Positions 8,868-17,735 of a stretch of 64,000 nt of DNA are shown here, in pieces. The notes beneath the pieces were generated by a model. The model made no database searches. It saw only the letters and a list, made by a program, of their open reading frames with translations, and had not been told where the DNA came from. A program made the translations under genes and the position numbers. The stretch covers positions 1-64,000 of the forward strand of contig NZ_JAGQCE010000014.1 in the NCBI RefSeq assembly GCF_024345995.1, given 5' to 3'. How positions within the stretch are numbered: the stretch's first letter is position 1; each line of letters starts with the position of its first letter. The stretch is from Synechococcus sp. Cruz-7E5 (GTDB lineage Bacteria; Cyanobacteriota; Cyanobacteriia; PCC-6307; Cyanobiaceae).

Positions 8868-9308
8868 ATGCAGCTGCTCGCCCTCAATGGTCCGAACCTG
8901 AACCTGCTGGGCAGCCGCGAGCCTGGTCTCTACGGCACCTCGAGCCTTGAGGCCATCCGCGACGATCTCTCCGGGCGCGCCATGGCGCTGGGTGTGGAGC
9001 TGGCCTGGTTCCAGAGCAACCACGAAGGCGCCCTGGTGGACCGCATCCAGGCGGCTCGCGGCCAGAGCTCCGGCATCCTGATCAATGCTGCCGCCTACAC
9101 ACACACTTCGATCGCCCTGCGCGATGCCCTGCTGGCGGTGGCCATCCCCTACGTGGAACTGCACCTGAGCAACACCCATGCCCGCGAACCCTTTCGCCAT
9201 CACTCCTTCCTCGCAGACCGCGCCGTGGGCGTGATCTGCGGCTTCGGGCCGACCAGCTATCGGCTGGCTCTCGAAGGCCTGGTCGACCACCTGCGCAGCC
9301 GCCCGTGA
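8868..9308 (+). CDS. aroQ: 3-dehydroquinate dehydratase, type II
   Basis: Shikimate pathway enzyme that dehydrates 3-dehydroquinate to 3-dehydroshikimate. The dodecameric type II signature is clear: [18 protein letters not shown] holds the catalytic Tyr near residue 24, [18 protein letters not shown] lies mid-protein, and [18 protein letters not shown] is the substrate-binding stretch. The length (146 aa) is normal. The start of miaE overlaps its stop (GTGA), so the two genes are cotranscribed and probably coupled in translation, although their roles are unrelated. Confidence 0.96.
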   Translation: MQLLALNGPNLNLLGSREPGLYGTSSLEAIRDDLSGRAMALGVELAWFQSNHEGALVDRIQAARGQSSGILINAAAYTHTSIALRDALLAVAIPYVELHLSNTHAREPFRHHSFLADRAVGVICGFGPTSYRLALEGLVDHLRSRP

Positions 9309-9910
9309 CTGCCCCGGCGGCAGCGGTGGCACGGGTGCGCTGGCTGGCGGCGCCCACCAGCCCCGACTGGCTGGAGCAGGCCCTGGCCCATCCGCTGGAT
9401 CTGTTGATCGATCACGCCCACTGCGAGCGCAAGGCGGCCGGAGCGGCCCTGCAGCTGATGTTCCGCTACCCCTCCGACGAGGCCCTGGCGGAGGCCCTCA
9501 GCCCCCTGGCGCGGGAGGAGCTGGAGCATTTCGAGCGCGTGCTGGCCCTGCTGGGGAGCCGGGGCCAGGCCCTGCGTCCCTTGGCCGCGCCCCCCTACGG
9601 CGCGGCCCTCGCCAAGCTGGTGCGGCGCCCGGAACCCGAGCGCATGCTCGACAGCTTTCTGGTGGCGGGGCTGATCGAAGCCCGCAGTCACGAACGCATG
9701 GCCCTGCTGGCGGCCCACAGCCCTGACCCCGAGCTGCGGCAGCTCTATGGGGAGTTGCTGGCCAGTGAGGCGCGTCACTTCGGCCTCTACTGGGTGCTGT
9801 GTGAGCGCCGCTGGCCCCGCTCTGTGGTGATGGAGCGGCTGGAGCAGCTGGCCGCCCGGGAAGCCGAGCTGCTGGCCCGGCTCCACCCCCAGCCCCGGAT
9901 GCACAGTTAG
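9305..9910 (+). CDS. miaE: tRNA-(ms2io6A)-hydroxylase
   Basis: A ferritin-like non-haem diiron hydroxylase that hydroxylates the isopentenyl group of ms2i6A at position 37 of tRNAs reading UNN codons. Diiron ligands are suggested by [10 protein letters not shown], the [13 protein letters not shown] helix, [11 protein letters not shown] and [11 protein letters not shown], which have the spacing of paired EXXH motifs. The length (201 aa) fits. It starts with GTG overlapping the aroQ stop. The 3' end overlaps the convergent mtnD gene by 4 nt. Confidence 0.9.
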   Translation: MTAPAAAVARVRWLAAPTSPDWLEQALAHPLDLLIDHAHCERKAAGAALQLMFRYPSDEALAEALSPLAREELEHFERVLALLGSRGQALRPLAAPPYGAALAKLVRRPEPERMLDSFLVAGLIEARSHERMALLAAHSPDPELRQLYGELLASEARHFGLYWVLCERRWPRSVVMERLEQLAAREAELLARLHPQPRMHS

Positions 9911-10473
9911 GGGTCGAGCAGGGGGTAGCGGGAGGCGATGTCGTCCCCGGTGAACCGGGCCACCCAGCCGTCGGGGTTGTTGAAGAAGCGCAGGGCGGTG
10001 AAGCTGGGGGCCGCGCCCATGTCGAACCAGTGGCGAGTGCCGGCGGGCACGCCGATCAGGTCGCCCCTGGTGCAGAGGACCTGCAGCACCTCCTCACCGA
10101 TGTGGAGGCAGAACAGTCCCTGCCCCTCCACGAAGAAGCGCACCTCGTCTTCGGCGTGGGTGTGCTCGGCCAGGAACTTCTGCCGCAGGGCCTGTCGCTC
10201 CGGGTGGTCCGGGCCGAGCCGGATCGCATCGACGCTGGGGTAGGGCCCCTGGGACTGGATGCGGGCGACCTCGCTGGCATAGGCGCTGAGGATGGCCTCC
10301 TGATCGGCGCCTTCCGCCAGCTCACCCCGGGTCGGCCAGCGCTCGAAGCGCAGGCCGCGGGTGGCCAGCTCGGCTGCGATCACCGTGCCGTCGTCGCTGC
10401 TGAACGGGGCATTGGCCGGGCTGCTCTGGCCTGGCTTTGGCGGGTTGACGGGGTGGATCTGCAGGCGGCTCAC
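9907..10473 (-). CDS. mtnD: Acireductone dioxygenase
   Basis: A cupin-fold metalloenzyme of the methionine salvage pathway that oxidises acireductone, the product of MtnC, to the 2-keto acid of methionine plus formate. The metal-binding set HTHAEDEVRFFVEGQG (His, His, Glu) and the later VPAGTRHWFD His are present. It is 188 aa, full length. It is about 9 kb from mtnBC, so the pathway is split into two loci in this window. The downstream end overlaps miaE tail to tail, and it is divergent from the corrin methyltransferase gene. Confidence 0.93.
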   Translation of the reverse strand: MSRLQIHPVNPPKPGQSSPANAPFSSDDGTVIAAELATRGLRFERWPTRGELAEGADQEAILSAYASEVARIQSQGPYPSVDAIRLGPDHPERQALRQKFLAEHTHAEDEVRFFVEGQGLFCLHIGEEVLQVLCTRGDLIGVPAGTRHWFDMGAAPSFTALRFFNNPDGWVARFTGDDIASRYPLLDP

Positions 10474-10545
10474 GGCGGCGCAGCGGCGAGGGGATCGGTC
10501 TTCAGCCTAGAAAGCGTGCTGGCAGGCGCCGCCAGGAGCAACCCT

Positions 10546-11418
10546 GTGATCGATCGCTTTGATGCAGCCTCGGTGCTGGGTGCCGCCTCCGGTTCGGACC
10601 CCGGGCCGGGTCTGGTGCTGGTGGGGGTCGGCCCCGGTGACCCCGAGCTCTGCACCGTGGCGGCGGTGCGGGCGATCCAGGCTGCTGAGGTGGTGGCCTA
10701 CCCGGTGGCGCGGCTGGAGGCCGAGGGGATGGCCGCCCGGATCGTCTCTCCCTGGCTGAGGCCGCAGCAGCGGCGCCTGCCGTTGCTGTTTCCGATGGTG
10801 GCGGAGCCGGCTCCGCGCCGCCGCGCCTGGCACCTGGCCGCCGAGGCCCTGGCCATGGAGGTGGCGGCCGGACGGCGGGTGGTGCTGCTGTGCGAGGGCG
10901 ATGTCTCCCTGTTCGCCAGTGCCTCCTACGTGCTGCTCGAGCTGCTGGAGCGCCACCCGGGCTGTCCACTCCGCCTGATCCCCGGGATCACAGCTGCTTC
11001 GGCGGCGGCGGCGGCAGGCGCCTGGCCCCTGGCCCTGCAACGACAGACCCTGCAGGTGCTGCCCACCCCGGATGATCCCGCCGAACTGCAGACGCTCCTG
11101 GAGACTGCTCTGGCCGGCCCTGAAGGCCAGAGGCCGGTGCTGGCCCTGCTCAAGCTGGGTGCCCGCTGGAGCTGGGTGCGTCCCCTGCTGGATCGCCTGG
11201 GGCTGCTGGAGGGCGCCCTCTTTGCCCGGCGCGTGGGCTGGCCCGAGCAGACGGTGGCGCCGGCCTCAACGGTGCCGCCCGATGGGGATGGAGCCTCCTC
11301 CTACTTCTCCCTGCTGCTGATCCGCTGCGGCTGGCCCGAGGTGCTCCCCGACACCGGTGCGGACTGGGCTGATCACGGCCAGGATGCTTGCCTGAGTGAA
11401 CCGCCTGGAGGCCCATGA
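10546..11418 (+). CDS. cobI: Precorrin-2 C20-methyltransferase (CobI/CbiL-like)
   Basis: A SAM-dependent tetrapyrrole methylase of cobalamin biosynthesis. The N-terminal loop LVLVGVGPGDPELCTVAAVRA and the LCEGDVSLFASASYVLLEL region are characteristic of the fold, and DVSLFAS-type motifs favour precorrin-2 C20 methylation. I choose the GTG at 10546 because AGGAG lies 8 nt upstream; an in-frame GTG at 10516 has no such site. The predicted length is 290 aa, with a C-terminal extension after the core. The stop overlaps the start of the DUF4079 gene (ATGA). Assignment to the family is firm; the exact methylation position is an inference. Confidence 0.86.
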   Translation: MIDRFDAASVLGAASGSDPGPGLVLVGVGPGDPELCTVAAVRAIQAAEVVAYPVARLEAEGMAARIVSPWLRPQQRRLPLLFPMVAEPAPRRRAWHLAAEALAMEVAAGRRVVLLCEGDVSLFASASYVLLELLERHPGCPLRLIPGITAASAAAAAGAWPLALQRQTLQVLPTPDDPAELQTLLETALAGPEGQRPVLALLKLGARWSWVRPLLDRLGLLEGALFARRVGWPEQTVAPASTVPPDGDGASSYFSLLLIRCGWPEVLPDTGADWADHGQDACLSEPPGGP

Positions 11419-12158
11419 ATCCAATCGACTGGTTCGCCCTGCTCCACCCGGTGCTGGTGATTCTGTTCGTGTATCCGGTGGTGGGGGCGACCATTCGCCT
11501 GGGAATCCTGGCCAGGGAGCGTCGGCTGAAGATCCACCCCCAGCCGCCCACGGTGGGGGTGGAGCATGCCGATCACGGTCGCTGGCTGACCGTGGGGATG
11601 GTGGTGGCGGTGCTGGTGGCCCTGATCTATTCCTTCACCAACAAATTCATCACGCCCGAGCCCCCTTTCGCCGGTGGCGTCCAGCGCTTGGCTCTGCTGC
11701 TGGTGGTGAGTGCGGGCACCTTCGCCAGCCTGCTGGCCCTCTGGAGGGTGAAGTCCACCAATCTGCGGGCCTGCTTCGCGCTGCTCACCTGGGCGGGTCT
11801 GCTGGGGCTGGGCAGTCAGCCGGAGATCTGGCGCCTGAGTGATAACCCCTTCGAGGGGGCGTTCTGGGCCTCCCATTACTGGAGCGGTGTGCTGCTCACC
11901 GGCTTGATGCTGTTCTCGATGTCGGCCAAGCCGGAGATCTTCCGCTCCCTGAAGATGCGCCGCCTGCACGTGAGCGTGAACATCCTGGTGGCGGTGCTGC
12001 TGGCGGTTCAGGCGATCACCGGCAGCCGCGACCTGCTTGAAATTCCGGTGAGCTGGCAGAAGCCGGCGATCTACTCCTGCGACTTCGAGAAGCGCATCTG
12101 CCCAGCTCCGGCCAGCAGCTCCAGCGCCGCCGATGGACTGGGGGCCCGCATCAGCTGA
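11415..12158 (+). CDS. DUF4079 domain membrane protein
   Basis: An integral membrane protein of 247 aa with about five hydrophobic segments (residues roughly 8-30, 55-75, 90-110, 115-135 and 150-165, plus a late one near 195). It belongs to a cyanobacterial/plastid family of unknown function (DUF4079). It is translationally coupled to the corrin methyltransferase upstream. Its 3' end overlaps the convergent dus gene by 88 nt, so the last 29 residues (from about YSCDFEKRICP) are encoded opposite the dus C-terminus and may not be conserved. The function is not known. Confidence 0.82.
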   Translation: MNPIDWFALLHPVLVILFVYPVVGATIRLGILARERRLKIHPQPPTVGVEHADHGRWLTVGMVVAVLVALIYSFTNKFITPEPPFAGGVQRLALLLVVSAGTFASLLALWRVKSTNLRACFALLTWAGLLGLGSQPEIWRLSDNPFEGAFWASHYWSGVLLTGLMLFSMSAKPEIFRSLKMRRLHVSVNILVAVLLAVQAITGSRDLLEIPVSWQKPAIYSCDFEKRICPAPASSSSAADGLGARIS

Positions 12159-13096
12159 TGGCGCAGCCGGGCGGCGCCGGCAAAGCCCTGGCAGGTCCAG
12201 CCCAGGTGCTTGCGTGCGATCAGCAGCCCCTGCTCGCCCCTGGCCGCCACCAGGGCCTCCAGGTGCTCCCGTGCCAGGGCAAGCCGTTCAGGGGTGCCCG
12301 GCAGCGGCGGCAGCGGCCTGCCGCTCAGGGCGGCGTCGATGCGGCCCACCAGCCAGGGGGCTCCGAGTGTGCCCCTGCCCACCATCACGCCGTCGGCGCC
12401 GGTGCGCTCCAGGCAGTCGAGGGCCTGCTCGGGGCCGCTGATGTCGCCGTTGGCGATCAGGGGAATGGAGAGGACCTGCTTCACCCGGGCGATGGCGTCC
12501 CAGTCGGCTGATCCGGAGAAGCCCTGCTCGCGGGTGCGGCCATGCAGGGTGAGGGCCTGCGCTCCAGCCGCCTGCAGGGCCAGGGCGAAGCCCACCGGAT
12601 CGGAGGAGTCGCCGCACCAGCCCAGCCTGGTCTTGACGGTGACCGGAACCGTGACGGCCGCGCTTACGGCCTCGACGATCCGGCAGGCCAGGGCGGGGTC
12701 GCGCAGCAGGCCGCTGCCGCCTCCCTTGCGGGCGATCTTGCGCACTGGGCAACCCATGTTGATGTCGATCAGGAAGGCGCCTTCCCCCTCGGCCCGCCGG
12801 GCCGCCTCCGCCATCGCACCGGGCCGGTGGTCGAACAGCTGAACGGCGATCGGCCCGGTTTCAGCCCCCAGTCCCGCCATCTTGTCGCTGCCGTGGCCCA
12901 GCTCCAGGCTGGTGGCGTTGACCATCTCGGTGAAGAGCAGGGCATCGGGAGCCCAGCGGCGCACGAAGCCACGGAAGATGCGGTCGCTCACGCCGGCCAG
13001 GGGTGACTGCAGCACCCGGCAGCGCAGGCTCCGCGGCGTTCCGCGACCCGGCAGGCTCAGGGGTGCATCGTTTAAGAAGCTGATAGCCATGGCCAT
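12071..13096 (-). CDS. dus: tRNA-dihydrouridine synthase
   Basis: An FMN-dependent enzyme that reduces uridines in tRNA D-loops. Recognised motifs are the N-terminal LQSPLAGVSDRIFR, the substrate segment DINMGCPVRKIARKGGGSGL with the catalytic Cys (near residue 110), TVKTRLGW, LTLHGRTREQGFSG, and IPLIANGDISG for phosphate binding. The length is about 340 aa. Two in-frame ATGs (13096 and 13090) are possible starts; both lie inside a CCATGGCCATG stretch that also contains the starts of the divergent gene. The 3' end overlaps DUF4079 by 88 nt. Which uridine is modified cannot be read from the sequence. Confidence 0.93.
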   Translation of the reverse strand: MAMAISFLNDAPLSLPGRGTPRSLRCRVLQSPLAGVSDRIFRGFVRRWAPDALLFTEMVNATSLELGHGSDKMAGLGAETGPIAVQLFDHRPGAMAEAARRAEGEGAFLIDINMGCPVRKIARKGGGSGLLRDPALACRIVEAVSAAVTVPVTVKTRLGWCGDSSDPVGFALALQAAGAQALTLHGRTREQGFSGSADWDAIARVKQVLSIPLIANGDISGPEQALDCLERTGADGVMVGRGTLGAPWLVGRIDAALSGRPLPPLPGTPERLALAREHLEALVAARGEQGLLIARKHLGWTCQGFAGAARLRHQLMRAPSPSAALELLAGAGQMRFSKSQE

Positions 13097-13610
13097 GTCA
13101 GCGTCGCAGCCGGAGGGCGGCCCGGATCCCCAGCCACTCAGCCGTGCTCTGTTGATGATGATCCTGGACGACCGCCTCAGCGACCGCTTCGTCTGTGAGC
13201 TGATCTGGCGGCGGCTGGGCTATCGGCCCCAAGCCGGCGCGGTCAGCGATCCTGCGGGCAAGCCAGGCACCAGCGAGCCCTGGCTGGCCACCTCAGCCAC
13301 GCCGGCCGCCTGGGCCGAGGCCTTCCCTCAGGCACCGGAGCTGATCGCCACGCGCCCAGCAAGCGTGCGCCTGACCCGCTCCATCCCCGCGGAGCACAAG
13401 CAGTTGCTCAAAGGCCAGCTCGGCTTCGCCGGCTACCGGATCGGCGAACTGGTGCCGCGCCGCACGCGCCGGGCCACGGCGGTGAACTGGCTGCTGGCCG
13501 ATCTGGCGGCCCGTGGGGAGGATCTGCCCGAGCAGGGGCCGCTGCCTGAGCCGCTGGTGCCACCAGAGTCGCCGCTTCAGGGGCACCCCGGGGATCCACC
13601 GGTGCACTGA
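13089..13610 (+). CDS. Hypothetical protein, divergent from dus
   Basis: A protein of about 172 aa of a type seen in picocyanobacteria; I cannot name it. ATGs at 13089 and 13095 are in frame and overlap the dus start on the other strand. The recognisable core is LLMMILDDRLSDRFVCELIW near the N-terminus and a basic middle segment (HKQLLKGQLGFAGYRIGEL, then VPRRTRRATAVNWLLADL). The C-terminal 30 residues are Pro-rich. There is no signal peptide or membrane segment. A true start at the downstream ATGs near residue 20 would avoid the overlap. The next gene, der, follows after 145 nt. Confidence 0.7.
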   Translation: MAMSASQPEGGPDPQPLSRALLMMILDDRLSDRFVCELIWRRLGYRPQAGAVSDPAGKPGTSEPWLATSATPAAWAEAFPQAPELIATRPASVRLTRSIPAEHKQLLKGQLGFAGYRIGELVPRRTRRATAVNWLLADLAARGEDLPEQGPLPEPLVPPESPLQGHPGDPPVH

Positions 13611-13755
13611 AGCCGGCTCACTGAAGATCAAGCACTGATGAGGCCTCACGCAAGACGCAGGAAGCCAGGTGCTGCCACTGCGGATCGAGGCGATTTATCG
13701 AAGCTGCTTCAGTCTGTAGGGTTGAAGCAGGTAATCGTTGTTGAGATAACAGTTC

Positions 13756-15123
13756 TTGGCGCTTCCAGTCGTCGCCATCATCGGGCGGCCCAATGTGGGC
13801 AAATCCACCCTGGTGAATCGGCTCTGCCGCAGCCGTGAGGCGATCGTTCACGATCAGCCCGGCGTCACCCGTGATCGCACCTACCAGGAGGGGTTCTGGG
13901 GGGATCGTCGTTTCCGTGTGGTCGACACCGGCGGTCTCGTTTTCGATGACGACAGTGAGTTCCTGCCGGAGATCCGCGAGCAGGCCAACCTGGCCCTGGC
14001 AGAAGCTGCCGTGGCGGTGGTGATCGTCGATGGCCAGCAGGGCCTCACCGCCGCCGATCAGGCCATCGCCGACTGGTTACGGGGGCAGAAGGTTCCCGTG
14101 CTGCTGGCGGTGAACAAGTGCGAATCACCGGATCAGGGCCTGGCCATGGCCGCCGACTTCTGGGGCCTGGGCCTGGGTGAGCCCCATGCCGTCTCGGCCA
14201 TTCACGGGGCCGGCACCGGTGACCTGCTTGACAAGGTGATCGGCTACCTGCCCACCACTCCTGAAGAGGAGACGGAAGAACCGATCCAGCTGGCGATCAT
14301 CGGGCGGCCAAATGTGGGCAAATCCAGCCTGCTCAACTCGATCTGCGGCGAAGCGCGGGCGATCGTGAGCCCGATCCGCGGCACCACCCGCGACACGATC
14401 GACACCACGATCGAGCGGGAAGGCAAGACCTGGAAGCTGCTCGACACCGCCGGCATCCGCCGCCGCCGCAGCGTCAGCTACGGCCCTGAATACTTCGGCA
14501 TCAACCGCAGCTTCAAGGCGGTGGAGCGCAGTGACGTGTGTGTTCTGGTGATCGATGCCCTCGATGGCGTCACCGAACAGGATCAGCGGGTGGCTGGGCG
14601 CATCGAAGAGGACGGCCGCGCCTGCGTGATCGTGGTCAACAAGTGGGACGCGATCGAGAAGGACAGCCACACCATGGCTGCGATGGAGAAGGAGCTGCGC
14701 GCCAAGCTCTATTTCCTCGACTGGGCGCCGATGCTGTTCACCTCCGCCCTGACCGGCCAGAGGGTGGAGAGCATCTTTGCCCTGGCCCTTATGGCGGTTG
14801 AGCAGCATCGCCGCCGGGTCACCACCTCGGTGGTGAATGAGGTGCTGCAGGAGGCTGTGAGCTGGCGTTCGCCCCCCACCAGTCGCGGTGGGCGCCAGGG
14901 CCGCATCTACTACGGCACCCAGGTGGCCACCAGGCCGCCCAGCTTCACCTTGTTCGTGAACGACCCGAAGCTGTTCGGCGAAACCTACCGCCGCTACGTG
15001 GAGCGCCAGATCCGCGAAGGTCTGGGTTTCGATGGCTCTCCGATCCGGCTGTTCTGGCGCGGCAAGCAGCAGCGCGACGCCGAGAAGGACCTGGCCAAGC
15101 AGCAGAGCCGCTCCGCCTCCTGA
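13756..15123 (+). CDS. der: Ribosome biogenesis GTPase Der (EngA)
   Basis: An essential GTPase with two tandem G domains that assists 50S subunit assembly. Domain 1 has G1 GRPNVGKST at residues 10-18, a DTGG switch and NKCE; domain 2 has a second GRPNVGKSS near 185, DTAG and NKWD. The C-terminal KH-like domain begins after about residue 350. The length is 455 aa. The start is a TTG at 13756 ([15 protein letters not shown]); no ATG or GTG lies close enough to the G1 motif. The EcfT-like gene starts 13 nt after its stop. Confidence 0.96.
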   Translation: MALPVVAIIGRPNVGKSTLVNRLCRSREAIVHDQPGVTRDRTYQEGFWGDRRFRVVDTGGLVFDDDSEFLPEIREQANLALAEAAVAVVIVDGQQGLTAADQAIADWLRGQKVPVLLAVNKCESPDQGLAMAADFWGLGLGEPHAVSAIHGAGTGDLLDKVIGYLPTTPEEETEEPIQLAIIGRPNVGKSSLLNSICGEARAIVSPIRGTTRDTIDTTIEREGKTWKLLDTAGIRRRRSVSYGPEYFGINRSFKAVERSDVCVLVIDALDGVTEQDQRVAGRIEEDGRACVIVVNKWDAIEKDSHTMAAMEKELRAKLYFLDWAPMLFTSALTGQRVESIFALALMAVEQHRRRVTTSVVNEVLQEAVSWRSPPTSRGGRQGRIYYGTQVATRPPSFTLFVNDPKLFGETYRRYVERQIREGLGFDGSPIRLFWRGKQQRDAEKDLAKQQSRSAS

Positions 15124-15136
15124 TGGTGCGCTCCTG

Positions 15137-16069
15137 ATGGACTGGCTGCGTCAGCTACCCATCGGCCAGTACGTCGATGGGCAGCGGGGATGGCTGCGGC
15201 GGCTCGATGCCCGACTGAAGCTGGGCTGGACCCTGGCCTTCCTGGCCACGCCGGTCCTGGCTGGACCCCAGTGGCGTCTGACCCTGGTGGCGCTGCTGCT
15301 GCTGATCACGGCCGTCTGCGGTCTCCCCTGGCGCCTCTGGCGGCGCAACCTGCCGGTGCTGCTGGCCCTCTGCCTGCTGGTGGGCCTGCTGGCCTCCCTG
15401 GTGCCTGTGGGGGTGGTGGCCTCCGCCAGTGCGATGCGTTCCCCTCGGGAACTCCTGCTGGCCCCACCCCCCGCAGGCGGGCCAGCTCCCCAGCGTCAAG
15501 GGCTGAGCTGGGAGGTGCTGCGCTTGGGGCCGGTCCAGCTCGGGCCGCTGCCGATCGGGCCGCTGGTGGTGAACCGTCGCTCCGCGGAGCTCGGTCTGAA
15601 CAGCGCCACGCTGCTGTTCACCCTGTTGCACAGCGCCAACCTGCTGTTGCTCTCCACCCCGCCGGAGGAACTGGTGTGGGCGCTGAGCTGGGTGATCACG
15701 CCGCTTGGCGCTCTGGGGCTGCCGGTGGAGCGGCTCGGCTTCACCCTGCTCCTCTCCCTGCGTTTTCTGCCGCTGGTGCAGGAGGAGTTCCAGAACCTGC
15801 TGCGCTCGATCGCGACCCGGGCCGTGAACCTCAAGAGCCTGGGCTGGAAGAGTGGGCTCGGGCTGCTGCTTTCCGTGGCGGAGCGCTTGCTCGCCAACCT
15901 GTTGCTGCGCTCGGAGCAGGGGGCCGAAGCCCTGATGGCCAGGGGCGGGCAGTGGGTGCCGCCGGCCCAGATACGGCTGGCCCGGCGGGCGGCTCGCTGG
16001 CTCAACCTGGTGGCGGCTGGAGCCCTGGTGGTGTTCCTCGGACTGCGCTGGCAGTACGGTGCGCTGTAA
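15137..16069 (+). CDS. Energy-coupling factor transporter membrane protein (EcfT/CbiQ family)
   Basis: A transmembrane component of an ECF-type vitamin or metal ABC importer, or a cyanobacterial relative of it. The N-terminal RRLDARLKLGWTLAFL and the EEFQNLLRSIATRAVNLKS segment followed by SEQGAEALMARG (Ala-Arg-Gly motif region contacting the ATPases) are typical of CbiQ. About six hydrophobic helices are visible. The length is 310 aa. No ATPase or substrate-binding subunit lies beside it, so it would work with components encoded elsewhere. The ATG at 15137 follows der by 13 nt. The substrate is unknown. Confidence 0.83.
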   Translation: MDWLRQLPIGQYVDGQRGWLRRLDARLKLGWTLAFLATPVLAGPQWRLTLVALLLLITAVCGLPWRLWRRNLPVLLALCLLVGLLASLVPVGVVASASAMRSPRELLLAPPPAGGPAPQRQGLSWEVLRLGPVQLGPLPIGPLVVNRRSAELGLNSATLLFTLLHSANLLLLSTPPEELVWALSWVITPLGALGLPVERLGFTLLLSLRFLPLVQEEFQNLLRSIATRAVNLKSLGWKSGLGLLLSVAERLLANLLLRSEQGAEALMARGGQWVPPAQIRLARRAARWLNLVAAGALVVFLGLRWQYGAL

Positions 16070-16079
16070 TTTGTAGCCA

Positions 16080-16370
16080 TTGCAGCCGTCAGTGAGCGTC
16101 GACGCGACCACAGAGCGTTATCTCAATCATCCGACATTCGGTCTCCTGTATCGGGTGGCTCCGGCGGGTGAAGGTCGCGATCTCTTCGCCACCCTCTACG
16201 CCCAGCGGATGTTCTTCCTGGTGACCCTGCAGCCACGCGGGGCCCAGTTCGAGGTGATTCCGCTGATGGATGCTCGCCACGTGGCGGAGCAGAACCTGGC
16301 GCGGGCCCGGCGTGATCGCAGTGTGCATCTGCCCCGCTGGCGCCAGCTGTTCGATCAGACTTTCATCTGA
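16080..16370 (+). CDS. pipX: PII-interacting protein X (PipX)
   Basis: A small cyanobacteria-specific coactivator that binds either NtcA or the PII protein and so ties nitrogen-responsive transcription to the 2-oxoglutarate/ATP state. The sequence TERYLNHPTFGLLYRV and LYAQRMFFLVTLQPRG matches the Tudor-like domain, followed by the helical C-terminus ending QLFDQTFI. The TTG at 16080 gives 96 aa; an in-frame GTG at 16092 would give 92 aa, closer to the usual 89-92 aa. It starts only 10 nt after the EcfT-like gene and is followed by pipY after 6 nt, the conserved pipX-pipY arrangement. Confidence 0.93.
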   Translation: MQPSVSVDATTERYLNHPTFGLLYRVAPAGEGRDLFATLYAQRMFFLVTLQPRGAQFEVIPLMDARHVAEQNLARARRDRSVHLPRWRQLFDQTFI

Positions 16371-16376
16371 TCGGAG

Positions 16377-17024
16377 ATGCCCGCTGACGCCCTTGCCCAG
16401 CGGCTGAAGGCCCTGCAGGGGCAGTTGCCCCCCCAGGCTCGTCTGCTGGCGGTCAGCAAGGGACAGCCGGCGGTCCGTCTGCGTGAGGCGGTGGCCCTGG
16501 GGCTGCGCAGCTTCGGCGAGAGCCGCCTGCAGGAGGCGCAGGCCAAGCAGGTGGAACTGGCCGATCTCGAGCCGCTCGACTGGCATTTCATCGGCAGGCT
16601 GCAGGCCAACAAGGCCCGGGGGGTGCTGCGCCATTTCGGCACGATCCATTCCGTCGATGGTCTTGCCCTGGCCGAGCGGCTGCAGCGGATCGCCGCCGAG
16701 GAGCAACTCAGCCCTCGGTTGTTCTTTCAGGTGAAGCTGAGGAGCGATCCCGGCAAGACGGGATTCGAGCCCGGGGAGCTGGAGCGGCTGTGGCCCCGGT
16801 TACGGGCGCTGGAGCCCCTGGTGCCGGTGGGTCTGATGACGATCGCTCCCCTGGGGCTGGAGGCCGATCAGCGCTTCAGGCTGTTCCAGGACTGTGCTGC
16901 GCTGGCAGCGACCCTGGGCCTTGGTGAGCTCTCGATGGGCATGAGCAACGACTGGCCCGAGGCGGTGCGGGCCGGCAGCACCTGGGTGCGGATCGGCTCG
17001 GCCCTGTTCGGCGCCAGGACCTGA
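16377..17024 (+). CDS. pipY: PLP homeostasis protein PipY (YggS family)
   Basis: A pyridoxal-phosphate-binding protein of the YggS/PROSC family that maintains PLP and amino/keto acid balance. It has no known enzymatic turnover. The PLP lysine lies in LLAVSKGQPA near residue 27, and the family pattern is seen in FGESRLQEAQAK, WHFIGRLQANKARG and LSMGMSNDWPEAVRAGSTWVRIGSALFG. The length is 215 aa. It lies 6 nt after pipX, as usual in cyanobacteria, where the two are functionally linked. Assignment is strong. Confidence 0.94.
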   Translation: MPADALAQRLKALQGQLPPQARLLAVSKGQPAVRLREAVALGLRSFGESRLQEAQAKQVELADLEPLDWHFIGRLQANKARGVLRHFGTIHSVDGLALAERLQRIAAEEQLSPRLFFQVKLRSDPGKTGFEPGELERLWPRLRALEPLVPVGLMTIAPLGLEADQRFRLFQDCAALAATLGLGELSMGMSNDWPEAVRAGSTWVRIGSALFGART

Positions 17025-17118
17025 ACCTTGTGTCGGAAATCGGTATCCAGGTTGTGTCCAGTTGCAACCGAAGGCATGGGACGCTAAGTAGGTACATCTC
17101 CATCCGAAGGTGCCCACG

Positions 17119-17718
17119 GTGTCGTTGTTCTCCCGCCTGCGTGCCGTCGTTTCCGGAGACGACTACCTCGACGGTGACTACGACGACGAATTGGACTACG
17201 ACCCCGGCGATTCGCCTGCCACCTCGGCACCCTCAGGCCGTCCGGCCCTCTCCAGCGGCAGTGCCCTCGCCCTGACCAGCGACTTCAGCAGCGATGATCC
17301 CTTCGGCTCCGTCAGCTCCTCCAGCAACGTCATCGGCATGCCGGGGCTGTCCTCCTCGGCGGCGGAGGTCACCCTGATGGAGCCGCGGAGTTTCGATGAG
17401 ATGCCCCGGGCGATCCAGGCCCTGCGTGACCGCAAGACCGTCATCCTGAATCTCACAATGATGGAGCCCGACCAGGCCCAGCGTGCGGTCGACTTCGTGG
17501 CGGGCGGCACCTTCGCCATCGATGGCCACCAGGAGCGGGTGGGCGAGAGCATTTTCCTGTTCGCCCCCAGTTGTGTCACGGTCACCACCGCCAACAGCGA
17601 AGAACCCTCCTCGCCCACGATCGTGTCCAGCCGCGAACCCGCCGGCGCCGAGAGCGATCCGGCCGCTCCAAGCCCTGCCTGGGGCCGTCAGGATTCCGCC
17701 TCCGGTTTCAGTCTCTGA
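17119..17718 (+). CDS. sepF: Cell division protein SepF
   Basis: An FtsZ-associated protein (YlmF/Cdv2) that helps assemble or tether the Z ring. The N-terminal amphipathic stretch [10 protein letters not shown] may bind membrane. An acidic linker ([18 protein letters not shown]) and a Ser-rich stretch follow, then the folded SepF domain with [30 protein letters not shown] and [12 protein letters not shown] choose the GTG at 17119 because GAAGG lies 8 nt upstream; a GTG at 17110 is also in frame. The length is about 199 aa. proC follows immediately; sepF-proC adjacency is common in cyanobacteria and Gram-positives. Confidence 0.93.
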   Translation: MSLFSRLRAVVSGDDYLDGDYDDELDYDPGDSPATSAPSGRPALSSGSALALTSDFSSDDPFGSVSSSSNVIGMPGLSSSAAEVTLMEPRSFDEMPRAIQALRDRKTVILNLTMMEPDQAQRAVDFVAGGTFAIDGHQERVGESIFLFAPSCVTVTTANSEEPSSPTIVSSREPAGAESDPAAPSPAWGRQDSASGFSL

Positions 17719-17735
17719 AGCCCTCCGGTCTTGGT

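Noticed and set aside
10030-10545. Plus-strand open frame extending upstream of the corrin methyltransferase gene
   Set aside because: It lies antisense to mtnD and has no family resemblance. The AGGAG followed by GTG at 10546 defines a better start.
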